A stretch of 64,000 nucleotides of DNA from Isoetes taiwanensis (Eukaryota; Streptophyta; Lycopodiopsida; Isoetales; Isoetaceae), in assembly GCA_021234155.1 (NCBI GenBank), contig JAJEKV010000017.1:1791467-1855466 (forward strand). Reading direction: 5' to 3'. Shown piece by piece: positions 48,393 through 58,950 of the stretch. Numbering within the stretch: the first letter of the stretch is position 1; each line of letters begins with the position of its first letter. The position numbers and the translations under genes were made by a program. Below the pieces are notes generated by a model. The model made no database searches, had not been told where the DNA came from, and worked only from the letters and a program-made list of their open reading frames with translations.

Positions 48393-48648
48393 CTTGCTTC
48401 TTCATTTAAACTATTCAATTTGGCATATCAATATCTTGTTAACTTAAATGGTTGAAAGATCCTAAAAATGTTTTCTTCAAGCCTCACTAGGCCCTTTCAT
48501 AATTGACCAGACATCCAAGAGTCGTATTCTTGATACAATCATAGATTAGAAAATACCTTCAACCTATGAATTGGAGGAAAATGTTTTCAGAGCGATTGAA
48601 AATTTCTCAATAGTCTTAGCATTTGTTGAAGTTTTGGCCTCTTAAATA
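48393..48648. other. Unassigned stretch
   Basis: No gene or element ends recognised. Confidence 0.4.
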
Positions 48649-48815
48649 GAATTGAATTGAACTGTATTGGATTTTATCATCAACGAAAACCAAATGGCCT
48701 ATGGAACCCAAACAAAAGGCAACAGGCTTATTGCTGTCCAAGATTAAAAACCCTTGTCTCGAAGGGTTTTCGAGGGAAAACCTTAGCAGTAACAGGCTTG
48801 CTGACCAACTATACA
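48649..48815 (-). mobile_element. LINE 3' end fragment with (AATTG)n-like tail
   Basis: The minus strand shows ggttttccctcgaaaaccct then gggtttttaatc, gggttccataggccatttgg, ttttcgttgatgataaaatc and a tail of caatt/attct-like units (plus 48649-48670). Same 3' layout as LINEs 3 and 4, truncated. Confidence 0.8.
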
Positions 48816-49436
48816 TTAGTAGATGATTGTGTGATGATCGTGTCTCCAACAAGAATCCAAATGAAGCTATCTATGTTTGGCATGCTCCTATATTGATATC
48901 AACATTAGAAAGCTCTAAAGATAATTCTAAATATGAAATTGAATGGATTGTATCTTGGAACCAAACTTGGTAAAATGTATGAATGCACTAACATTTAGCT
49001 TATTATCTGCAGGTGTAAATGGATCAACAAGGAAGGAATCCGAGCTAGGGAACAAATGCATCAAAAGAAAAAGTGCTCGGATATTATATTTGACATTTTC
49101 TAATGCATCAAGTATATGCATTAGGTTACACATAAGTACATTGAAAAAGTAGTTGATGCTAATGTCTAAGCAATAAATGATCTTATATTAGTAAGTAGCG
49201 GCTATACTTTCAGACTACTGATAGAAGAACATGATTTAAACCTCAGCTAGTTAATGTAAGAAGTGTGAATGTAAAACCCCATATAGTTCTAGAAAATCAT
49301 TATGGTTTTCTAAAGATGCAAAACCATTTACAAGAGACCAAACAATGACAAATTACAGAAGATACCTTTTGTGCTTTTTTCATGATATTCGAATAAGGTC
49401 AAAGTGCTTCAAAAAAACAAAAAAGACAAAAGGCCA
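48816..49436. other. Unassigned stretch
   Basis: AT-rich, no gene recognised. Runs of a (aaaaaacaaaaaagacaaaa) near 49412 may be an old polyA-like tract. Confidence 0.4.
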
Positions 49437-50025
49437 TATCTATGGTGGTTTGGTGGTTAATTATGATAATTGTTTTTGGGTGCGTTATGAGTAATCACTA
49501 TAGATAGCCAAGTCCTTTTAGGCGAATATCTATGAGTAATTACCATGACAATTACTTGGTATTGAAATTACGATATATACCACAACCATTTTATAACACA
49601 CACTGTGACAATAAAAAACTAGCATGAATAACCACCATGGCATTTAAGTTGGTATAAAAAAGCATGCCATAAAGTACTTCAACTTTGTGACAGTAGAAAA
49701 CCAACATAAACAACCATTGCCATATTAAAGTTGTGTTGAAAAACCATGCTACACAACTCTGTCGATTTAATAAACCATGTGACATTAGAAAACCAACATG
49801 AATGACCCCGTTGGTGCTAGAAATTATGTAATAAAACAATATCGGTTTCAATAAACCACGCTATAATAAAAAAAGCAACATGAATAACTATGCACTAGTT
49901 ATGAAAACCATTATGTTATGTGGTTTTTGTTAGAAAATAAAATTTTGACATAAAAAACCACATCTATAGTGGTTTCCTAGTGACTTATTATAGTGGTTAA
50001 ATTTTTGGGTGTCTTGTGAATGCAG
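49437..50025. repeat. Repeat block: ~65-bp direct repeats around a ~90-bp minisatellite
   Basis: The left edge (ccatatctatggtggtttgg..ttttgggtgcgttatgagta) and right edge (ccacatctatagtggtttcc..ttttgggtgtcttgtgaatg) are imperfect direct repeats. Between them three to four degenerate ~90-bp units contain gacantagaaaaccaacatg, a following ccatg/ccattg phrase and aaaccatgc/aaaccacgc. Confidence 0.65.
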
Positions 50026-50221
50026 GCTTCCCATGGTTCGGAGGTTTTGAATTAATGGGTTTACTTGATTAAGGATTGAACTGACAATAGAAATCCATTC
50101 AAATGGTATTCCCTAATCTTGAGCTTGCGCATATCGTTCAGATTCGTCTATATATACCAATGCATTGAATGCCCCGATTCTGAGATGGGCCGTAATCGAT
50201 GGTATGTTCGTCTAGTGATAG

Positions 50222-50530
50222 TCACCGACGAAGGTAATCCAAATTTATGAATCTTCCACTCACTGCAAGCACGCTAAAACAGAATAATATGTTTACTTTT
50301 CTTGCTAATTTAGCAAACTCTTGCACGTTATATAAATTGTTCAACATTGTGGGCAAAGGGGGTAGCACTGGTAGTAACCACTTTCCACGATTGCAACAGA
50401 ACCCATTATGCTCCACGTTGAGCAACGGGATTTGACAATACGTGCGTCTTTTATTCCAGAAACACATCTCGTACATACGACGCATTGCCATGAGATCGCC
50501 AACGTATTGAAATTCTCGTCCTTGAATCAA
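50222..50530 (-). pseudogene. Helitron protein N-terminal scrap
   Basis: The minus strand encodes CCNRGKWLLPVLPPLPTMLN then NLYNVQEFAKLARKVNILFC. It resembles the conserved Helitron N-terminal stretch (C..GkV.LP.l..pP..l..L......f...iR.yN..faf.s.g). About 100 codons remain, with no termini. It does not overlap in content with the Helitron at 20-26 kb, whose N-terminal end is missing. Confidence 0.7.
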
Positions 50531-50961
50531 CAGATGCTACTCTCGAATCTAATTCTGGATTTCTATTTGCCTACTTCAATCGACCTTATTTCCTCTTGTT
50601 CCTCACTCTGACCTGCATCACCATCATTTATGCCTAGAGACAGTACTATATGATTTTGTTCGTTCAATACATCTGTTTCGCTATTGGATACAGCAACATC
50701 ATGGCCATCATGGCAACTCGAATCTGAGCTGCATGGCCATCATTTGCGGCCAAGGACGGTATATAATTTTGTTCGCTCACTAAAATTTCAATTCCTCTAT
50801 TTGACATAGCTTGTTCAATGGATTCGATAGGTTCTTATTGTGTGACATCTACACTACTGCATTTGGATCCTAAATGGTCTTCTAAATGCCTTGTTTCTCT
50901 ACTTAGCGTGGGTTTTGCATGGTGCCACTTATGTTGATGTGTGAATGCTTAATTCTGAGAG

Positions 50962-51034
50962 GAGGTCCTGGTTGAATGGGTGAAGCATCCTTGTACTGAT
51001 TTAAATTGGTGGGTTCAAATCCCATGCTTCATTT
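50962..51034 (+). ncRNA. tRNA-like sequence (SINE head or tRNA pseudogene)
   Basis: A perfect pol III A box (tggttgaatgg, 50969-50979) and B box (ggttcaaatcc, 51012-51022) are spaced as in a tRNA. A T-arm (gtggg/cccat) is present. The acceptor ends do not pair and no anticodon stem forms, so this is not a functional tRNA. It is a candidate SINE head; its 3' end is not defined. Confidence 0.5.
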
Positions 51035-51854
51035 ATTTCGTTACTTATTATTACTTGTTCTTCTAACAAGTTATATTATCAGATCTTGAAGTTCTCATTT
51101 GCATGTGTTGTAGCTGGTGGGGCAGAATAAGAGTTTGCGTAGTTGTGGCGAGGAGGAGTGCCAATTGAACTTGTTGTTCTTGTATTTCTTGCAGGGTCTG
51201 CATGAGAAGATCTTGCAGCGGGCATGATTGCTGGATCTTGTTTTGTTTTGTTTTGATTTAATTTTCCCTTCATTTCCATGCAAGGCGGTTCTACCAAGCT
51301 TTTTGCAAGCAGATATGCTTGTTGCAGGATTATTTGTTCAAAGAAATAAATTACCAATTGGTGCAGAGTTTTTGGGTTTCTTCTGTACTGTACGAGACAT
51401 TTCCTTATGATACTATTCCATGTTCTTTGGTCCACTTTATCACTGACTTTCATCCCTATTCTATTCTATTCTATTCTATTCTATGGTTAGCAAATGATAG
51501 GGTGACGTGTGGAAATAGCAGTTTGACCGGATCTTGATATCTTGATCTTGGGGGCGGCTATGCTTGCTGCATATGGAAAATGTTGTTGGGGTTCAATGGT
51601 CCAGATTTGCGGATTAAGGAATATGAGGAATATGAGGAATTCCAAGAGGAAAATTCGTGAAAGGAAAGAGAAAAGTAAGGAGGAGGAAAATTCTGGAAGG
51701 AACAAGCACTTCTAGAGCGAACAAAAGGAAGGCGCTTTGAGAGTTCTAATTGCATTAGATAAAGCCATTCACATAGTGGAGCAATTCGAAGCAAAGAAGG
51801 CATCGAGTTGCAATTCCAAGCTAAGACGGCATAGCGCTGCGTCTTCTGAACAAG
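51035..51854. other. Region upstream of the CYSTM gene
   Basis: It holds an open minus-strand frame (51079-51453, 124 codons, no recognised domain) and a (CTATT)n run at 51457-51484. The last 300 bp should contain the CYSTM promoter. I could not single out a TATA box with confidence. Confidence 0.4.
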
Positions 51855-52057
51855 CCAATTTGGAACACACACACAGAGAGAGAAAGATATTCGCAACCCA
51901 ATTCAATTTTTGCAAAGAACAGCGCAGAATTTCGCAACCCAATTCAATTTTTGCGAAGAACAGCGCAGAATTTCGCCAATTTGGAACACACAGACACAGA
52001 GAGAAAGATATTTGCAACCCAATTCAATTTTTGCGAAGAACAGCGCAGAATTTCGGC
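51855..52057 (+). repeat. Tandem repeats in the CYSTM 5' leader
   Basis: aacccaattcaatttttgcr then aagaacagcgcagaatttcg occurs three times (about 51896, 51938 and 52017). A larger phrase caatttggaacacacacaca...gagagaaagatatt occurs at 51855 and 51977. They end 11 bp before the start codon, so they lie in or just upstream of the 5' untranslated region. Confidence 0.85.
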
Positions 52058-52067
52058 CAGGCCAGCC

Positions 52068-52682
52068 ATGGCGACGGAGCAAAAATATGGTTATGCATAT
52101 CCGGCAAACTACCCTCCACAGGGTTACCCAGCCCAGGCATACCCGCCTCAAGGTTAGAGCACAAAAACGGTGCCTACAATTCTATGGTATTTTATTATTA
52201 GCAGCAGGGACTAAAAAATGCAACGATTTTTGAAGCAGGGTACTACCAGGCTCAGCCTCAAGGATATTACCAACAGCCCCCTGTGGTTGTGGCTCCCCCT
52301 CAATATAACCAAAACTATAACCAAAACCAATCCCATGCCACTGAAGGATGCCTTGCCGGCTGGTGAGTTTTCTGCCTCATTTTTTCTTATTTTCTTCTAA
52401 GAGTTCTTGTGCTTATCCGACTTATATGGGTGGAATAGTATTGATAATTAGTTCTCAGTACTCCTCCAGTGCTGATAACTAATTATCAGTACTCCTCCAA
52501 TAATGATAATTAAAAAAATTAGGACTCTCACTTTACACAAGAGAGTCCGATCAGAATTCCTGTGCTTATTTTCTTCTTCGTTTCTTTGTTTTTCCAGTTT
52601 GGCCGCCCTTTGTTGCTGTTGCCTTATGGACGACTTTTGTTGCCTCTTTGGTGGCCCTATGGGTCCTCCTGGATTTTTCTAG
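52068..52682 (+). CDS. Cysteine-rich transmembrane (CYSTM) protein, 97 aa, three exons
   Basis: Exons are 52068-52152, 52239-52362 and 52598-52682. They have GT-AG introns (cctcaag|gttaga...gaagcag|gg; cggctg|gtgagt...tttccag|ttt) and join in frame. Residues 1-29 carry YPPQGYP-type repeats and the middle is Tyr/Gln/Pro-rich (YYQAQPQGYYQQPPVVVAPP). The C-terminus is the CYSTM module: GCLAGCLAALCCCCLMDDFC followed by CLFGGPMGPPGFF. In the family this cysteine-rich tail inserts in or associates with membranes, and members are linked to stress tolerance; binding partners cannot be read from the sequence. The length is normal for the family, but the FGGPMGPPGFF tail after the cysteines is unusual. 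The start has GCC ATGG context. Its last exon and 3' flank are duplicated at 6.05 kb. Confidence 0.9.
52443..52487. repeat. Inverted repeat in CYSTM intron 2
   Basis: gataattagtt and aactaattatc form a perfect 11-bp inverted repeat. agtactcctcca occurs twice around it. A small element remnant or a chance hairpin. Confidence 0.6.
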
Positions 52683-53410
52683 TTACTTATCTCCCTTGTA
52701 ATATGCCCCTTCATTCTTTCTCACTATTTTGTGTAGTGTATATATGGAATATATTATTGTATTCACATTTTGTGGTATGAGTATTGTTCCACTATATGTT
52801 TACAATTAGTCAAGACAAGCATGCTTTTTGTCTTGATGAAATAAAGTGGCACAAGTCTCTTTTTTCAAGCTTGCAACTCAATTAAAGCATTAAAATGTTG
52901 CTCCACGAGAATGTCTCGTACACATTTTGAATGGTGCTCTTAGAAAAAACATAAGAAGTTGCACGTGTTCGCTTTTTCCACTTCTTTGGAAGATGTCTTT
53001 ACGAGATGGATTGTCCTTTCTCGTAGAGGAATACATTAAAACATATTCTACCGTTTGTTCTTGAATAATTGTTTGGAATGAATTCGATTGAACTTTAATT
53101 GTAATTTGCAAGTTCAATACTCTAATACCGAGTTATGACTTTATCTATTGAAATATTCAAGAAACCCTTCCAGCTCTACCCTGGATGCAAACCTTCCCTG
53201 GACTTTATCCCTGGAATGAAACCTTCCAGCTCTACCCTGGATGCAAACCCTATTTTGGATGCAACCGGATAAGCCCAAACACAAGAGACCATTAAAACGG
53301 CAAGAGCATATTGCCACAAGTTTCAAAAAGCAGTCAACCACAGCAGCTGCCTAGGCACACTGGATTTCCTATGGCGCACTGGATTTGTTATGGAACCAAG
53401 GCATCTACCA
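52562..53410. repeat. Segmental duplication copy 2, left and middle parts
   Basis: 52562-53104 matches 6015-6536. 53105-53160 matches 11319-11375. 53195-53410 matches 11655-11870 with a ~270-bp difference. A local duplication of ccagctctaccctggatgca (about 53168 and 53226) is specific to this copy. The read-through at 53104/53105 is the empty site of the Helitron at 6537-11318. Confidence 0.85.
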
Positions 53411-53547
53411 ACAAAAACATCAGATTTCTTTGCCAAGCGGCTTCCACCCCCCTACCTGCATGCGGGTAATGCTTGTCTCAAGTAATTCCACATTCGCCAT
53501 TATGTTATGTTAAATTCTTAGTATTATGGCAACTCCTTTATGTACTA

Positions 53548-53699
53548 GGGAAAGTGCATCGCAGGAAAATTCCTGAGGGAATTTTTCTCGGCGGCACCGC
53601 CGTAATTTTAGGCGGCGACCTGCCGCGGCCGCCAGCGTCGCCGAACGCGGGTCACTGCGGAATATTCCCTAGAGAATATTCCCCGAGATGCACTTTCCC
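53548..53699. mobile_element. 152-bp MITE-like element with GC-rich core
   Basis: Inverted ends gggaaagtgcatc and gatgcactttccc continue imperfectly (gcaggaaaattcc against ggaatattccccg). The core is GC-rich (cggcggcaccgccg, ggcggcgacctgccgcggcc). Preceded by ttatgtacta and followed by acgtgaa. It resembles the 153-bp element at 46751 in size, core and left flank. Confidence 0.85.
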
Positions 53700-56215
53700 A
53701 CGTGAATGCACGCTTCTGGCCACCACGCCCCACTGCTTTGAAGTAAGAAAGCCTGCTCGCAGATTGCCCTGGTAATGTGAGCCGCAGCATGGCTATGGCT
53801 ATGGTGGCTTTTATCTATGCAGCTATGATTGCCTCTCAAGAAAATATCTCCTTCCTAAGATTTGGGGCTTAGGTTATCTAAAGAGGGGAGTTCAATTTGT
53901 TTTCTATGGTCCACGAGCTGCTTTTTTTTTGCGCTTGTCAAGATGGTCGGAAATAGCCTCTTGGCTTCATTGTGGGATGCTAAGAATGTACCGATGAAAG
54001 GTGCCCTGGGACGACCGAGCCGTGCTGTGAAAGGTGCTCTTACCCAACTCCACCTCAAGGAGCAGGCATCTTCTCCTTGCTTCGATTTTAGAGGACACAA
54101 CTCACCCTCACCCATTTCCTCAGCTTCTTTCTTCCCCGACAAATGCATCGCTTGATGCACAAATTATTGCTAGAAACTCTTCTCTCAATTTAAGGCCATG
54201 TAGGCCTCGGCTTGCCGCTTTTGCCACTTAAATATTTTTGTTTTAGCAAGCAGAGAATGAGGAATAGTTTTAGGTATTTAGAGGTTTCAAGGGAGAAAGC
54301 GTGAGAATGAGCAATGATTTGGCCCCTCTCTTATATCATCTTCGAGCTTCGCTCCAATCGGGCTTTGACTTGGGAGAACACTCTTCATCCTTGGTGTGCT
54401 TGTTACCGACATCCTACCCTTGGTTTAGGGTCTCTGTAGATTGTGCACCTTCCTCGTGATTGTGTCAGAATACATTGTGCAGCCTTCGCCAACTTCCGTC
54501 TCATTGCAAAATGATTTCTTGTATTTTCGTAAATGGTTCATGGCAAATCAGAGTTTTTCAATGTTCTATTTTTATACGCGTATGTATGCGATGGGGGAGC
54601 GCGCAGTTATACGGGTGTGAGGTGTAAAACTTCGCCCTTGATTTTGTATATTCTCACGATTATGCCTTCTATCCAATGCACAAAAACATTAACACATGGA
54701 GACATTAACACATGGAGATATGTCACTATCTAATCAATATATGGCCTAAGCTTCAATCTAACTTCAAAATAGATGTCAAACCGCAGAATCACGCCTCAAA
54801 TCGTGAGAACAAGATACTCAAGCTTCTTCAAGAATGCCCTTAGTCGCACCTTGTGCCGCGGGCTATGGTCGCTGCTTATCTCTCTCTCTTCGCCGCGAAT
54901 AGATGTCCCTGTGCCCTTCCTCTATATCCTACAAATACAAAGATTCCGTGTTCATAATTCTTTCGCCTTCCTGAGTAGGGTTCAAATGCACAAGTTCTTT
55001 GGAGATTTTGCTAAAGGCAACAAGGCTACTGCATAAAAAGAGATATACGGTTGCCATTTAGGCATAGATAATGTAGATATATAGAAGCTGGGCTTGGCCA
55101 CATTTAGGCAAGATACTTCGCAACCCCGTGGCTGTGAGAACTTGGTTGTGGCGCTAAGAAATCCGCGCGTAAAAAGCTTGGGCTTAAGAAAAGCTTCGGC
55201 AAGCAGAAGAAATTGGTGCGTAAGAAAGCTTAGGTGCCGCTAAAAGCCTGCGGCTAAGAAATGTGACATAAAATGCTTCCTGGGTTAGCGCCGGAGCGAC
55301 GCCGCGAAATCGTGGAGTGGAAAAATTTATGGCATTTTAAAATGAGTGGACAATGCGCATTCAAGACTAACCGTGCATTATGTTAAGGTAATATAATTAT
55401 GCGCTTTTAGTTCAAACTCGGGTTAAGCAAAGTAAAATTACACATACCGTAAACAATTAAAAATTGCTTCCGTAATTATATGATGCACTTAGATTAGATT
55501 AAAGATTATATAAATGTATAAATTGTCAAAATTTACTTCACACTTCGTAATGCTATTAGATTTCGATTAAAATTTAGTATAACAGCTTTCTCAAGTAAAG
55601 ATCCTTTCACGCTAATCAATATGTCGTTAGTTCAAAAAGGCTTGAAATGGGCGTAAACGCTAGAGCAAACATTGTAGCTAAGTAGATCGTAATTCTGATA
55701 GCAAATCTTCTAGTATAGGAAAAGGATGATATTGACAAGAACAAAACTCGATTTTGCAATATTGAATGAGCTTTTTAGGGACAATTTATGCTACCGAATC
55801 AATCGTAAAAACAAGAAAAGAACTCATCTTCCTGAATGCAAAGCGGTTTTGCCAAGTAATTTGAAAATCATCTCGCAAGCATCGACCGCCATCCGTAAAA
55901 CCACCTGAAATGATCTTGGGGCTGCCTAAAACGCTGACGCCGAGCTTCTAATGAAGCTTAAGGGTGTCCGCGGGTAGGTTAGGTGAACTTAAAATTTTCA
56001 GCCGCTTAGTCAAGCTTACTTTTAACTTAGCATAAATCCAATATGAACCATGGTTAAGAGGCACCATTTGCTTGACAGAACCGCTAATTTTTAACCCTTT
56101 CCTAATTTGATGGCAAGTAAATCTTAATCGTGATAATGTGTAGGAAGGCTTACGTGAATTGCTTTTTAACTTAACGGGGTTTAGCCCCCTCGCGTAGCTC
56201 TCTTATCCAAATTTC
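53700..56215. other. Unassigned insertion within the segmental duplication
   Basis: This stretch (with 53411-53547) interrupts copy 2 relative to copy 1. Open frames at 53862-54155 and 53855-54160 overlap on opposite strands without motifs. 55130-55270 is rich in aagaaa/agctt phrases. Composition changes to more AT after 55300. No element ends identified. Confidence 0.35.
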
Positions 56216-56530
56216 CTCGCTAAAACCAAGGACTATAGATAGAAATACTGGAAAATTACATGAAGAATAGCTACTTACCAGATTGCTCCATCCCGCCAGG
56301 CACTCCAATCTGTAGAGGCTTCTAGACCTGACAGAAACGACATGGTAGGAAGACTTGTTCGTCCAACACATCTGCCCATGTGCGCATTTGATCCTTTCCT
56401 TTTCCATACCATGCACAAAATCCACAAAAAATCTAAAACCTCAAGCCAAAAAAAGAAGATTGACCTTTTGCAAATAAGCTCCTCAAACATGAAAAAAATA
56501 CGGTTTTGCATACGACATGCCATAAAAAGA
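56216..56530. repeat. Segmental duplication copy 2, right part
   Basis: Matches 12045-12330 (gaaaattacatgaagaatag, cttaccagat.gctccatccc, gatcctttccttttccatac). Splice-like signals are kept on the minus strand. The segment joins unrelated sequence on its left. Confidence 0.8.
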
Positions 56531-57240
56531 TTAGCCCAACCATACGAGAAAACCCTTCCACAAATACGAAATGAAATATTTTAGATTCATAGTTACCAAA
56601 CAAAAAACAACATACCATGCTCAACCTTGGAACCCGCACTTTATATCTAGTTCATGACGGTAACAATTTTAACCTCGATAACAATCCCCTCTGGAAATGT
56701 AGGGTAGTTCAAAGATAGCAAACCTAGTCAACCCAAGTTACATATGTATGCTACCCAGATTTTGAGGTGCATATCCTTCCTTTTAGCAAGTGGCGGTACA
56801 ATTTTAACCTTGATAACAATCCCCTTGGAAATGTAGTGTAGTTCAAAGATAGCAAACCTAGTCAACCCAAGTTATATATGTTTAGGGTACATATCCGTCC
56901 TGTTAGCAAGTGGTGCCCTGCACCGAACCAAATACCGGCGGAAAATTCTGCTAGTGAGCCGGCAGGGACATTAAAGAACTTCACTTTTAGCAAAGTAAGC
57001 ACTTGCAAGGACAATTTAGAATAGATAAATTCGGCACCCACTTGGCACTATAGATAAGAATCCAAATATCTACCATAATAAGTTAATAACTCAAGTGTCC
57101 TTGTGCAAAGGACTATACTTAAAACCATTTTATGTTGAGAGATTCGTATTATTAAAAAAATGGATAGGTTTAATTTGAGGAGGAGTTTAAAGTCACGCTT
57201 ACACGCCCCACGGCCATTAAATGCCTTTACACACTCAACA
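56531..57240. repeat. Stretch with a ~133-bp tandem duplication
   Basis: acaattttaacctygataac, then aatccccttggaaatgtag and caaagatagcaaacctagtc, occurs at about 56664 and 56798. Both copies are followed by catatccktcctkttagcaa. Probably part of the decayed retrotransposon to the right, or unrelated. No frame is readable. Confidence 0.7.
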
Positions 57241-57400
57241 ATATTTCGCTACCCCGACAAACTACTGGGGAATTTATCCTCAATAGTCAACTTATTGAGA
57301 GCCTAAGTAATCCATTAATAATTCTATATCCCTTATCTTTCTTTTTGATAAGAATAACAGGTGCTTTGTGTGCGGGGAATGCTCGTCAGATAGTCAAGCC
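57241..57400 (-). pseudogene. Ty3/Gypsy reverse transcriptase, N-terminal part
   Basis: Minus-strand HKAPVILIKKKDKGYRIING and then LNKLTIEDKFP match the Gypsy RT entry (P..PvlfVkKKDG..R.c.DYR.LNk.TikdkfP.P). The catalytic YxDD region is not recognisable farther left. Confidence 0.8.
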
Positions 57401-58019
57401 GCTCTGAAATATCTCTCGCTATCCTGCTTCTCAAGCTCTAATTTCTCAAAAATGATCGAATTTCATGTTGCGCCTCTATTTGTGTTGCATTTTTCTCAGT
57501 GAATCGTATTGCATGATCTTTCGTGACGGCGAGGAGTAGATCTAAAGTCTTCCCTTGTCCCTTAAAGTTATTCAAATTGAAAGTCTAAGAAAGCTATATA
57601 ACTCAGAGGCACCTCGCGGATGTATGATCAAGTTTCTCAAGTATATAAAGTATGGATGCAGCCTTCTCACTCGCATAACTTCTTAGTTTCAGAGTATGTC
57701 AAGTAGGGGTTCGCCTTGAGATGTGGAATCAGACACAACTTCAAAGGTTGCCCCTTCAACCATTATAGTTAATGGCTCTTTTCCTCTGTAATTAGGCTCT
57801 GCATCATAATCGTTTCCTCGCCATCATCCAATTCCTAATATCACATCCATACTCCTAGAGGGCCTATAATCAAACCCTTTCTTCAAAATACCGCCCCATT
57901 GGCTGGCCACCACATATTTATCAAGACCGGTTCCTAGGACCTTTCAAACCTCAAGCACTAATCGGTGGATTTTGTTTGCAAATCACATAGGTAATCCTAA
58001 CTTATTCACCAAGTCCTCG

Positions 58020-58085
58020 CTAAATAAAAGTCATATGTGTTGAACTATCATCAAGTAAAACAGCTTCAAGATCTTGACCTTATCG
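58020..58085 (-). pseudogene. Retroviral-type aspartic protease motif
   Basis: Minus-strand AVLLDDSSTHMTF corresponds to the Gypsy protease active-site region (alvDSGsTHnFi). The catalytic D is kept but the following SG has changed, so it would be inactive. Confidence 0.65.
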
Positions 58086-58651
58086 AATCCCTTCATTTTA
58101 AACAAACCATGTTCGGGGTGCCCGTGATCGCCTTTCCTGACAAGTTCTTTTAAATATGCAATTTGCGCCTCCCCTTTTCCCCTCGCTCAATGTATCAAGC
58201 TTTTCCTTTATTTCTTTCCCTCTCCTTCCCCTCGAAGTTCGTCTATCTTCCACATGGTGAGATCGGAAAGCAACTTGCCTTCCCTTAGGACGTTCTTAAA
58301 TCGACTTTCTTTGTATTTTATTCCGCCGTAAATGATTCTTCGCAAGCGCTTGATTGGTAATGCGACCCCCTACAATTATAACATCCGGGGCCTTTTGCCC
58401 TTTTTACTCGCTCCTCGACTTCAACTGCTATTAGAGCGTTTTTCCATTTCTCCCTTAAACCCGCCCTTTACGCTTCTTCACTCTTTTATTTTTCTTATTC
58501 CTTCTATTTCAAATTTTTCTCGCTTTGGCCTTTCCGCTGCTCAATGAAGGCGCCTCCCCTTCCCCAAAATTCCCTTTGGGTTCAACTTCGCTTCATAGCC
58601 TCGCTTTAATTAGAACATCTTCCATGTTAACTGTTCAATAAGATCTAATTC

Positions 58652-58948
58652 TCAAGTAAATATGTCCTCTCTAACCCATTCAATAAACTTTCGTAAAGTT
58701 CGTGGTTCACCCAAGTTCCTAACTTGTGAACCTGTGATGACTAAATTTCTCATGTAATATTCCTGACACCCGCCACCATCATCCCGCTTAACAAGGTCCC
58801 ATTCTTTTGCGTATCCCTGTATTAGTTTGCGCGTATAATGGGCTTCAAATGCACTCATGAAAACCGTCATGAACAACTTCGTGTCAAGATCGAATCCCGC
58901 GACTTGCCACCAAACTTGAGCGCCGTTCCATTTTAAATATGCGTCCAT
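58652..58948 (-). pseudogene. Gag-like fragment of a Ty3/Gypsy element
   Basis: A 98-codon frame starts MDAYLKWNGAQVWWQVAGFD. It has the hydrophobic and aromatic spacing of plant Gypsy gag (..a..W...W.......w..f...f...Y......) and ends with LGEPRTLRKFIEWVREDI, similar to the p..l.kFi.Gl part. The zinc knuckle is not visible. Confidence 0.55.
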
Positions 58949-58950
58949 GG

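Larger units (their letters stand above)
57241..58950 (-). mobile_element. Decayed Ty3/Gypsy retrotransposon, gag-protease-RT start
   Basis: Minus-strand remnants lie in the correct order: gag-like frame 58948-58652, protease motif near 58050, connector near 57750-57870 and the reverse-transcriptase start 57241-57400. Frames are separated by stops and shifts. No LTR pair was identified on either side, so the element limits are open. It is probably an old, internally rearranged copy. Confidence 0.8.
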
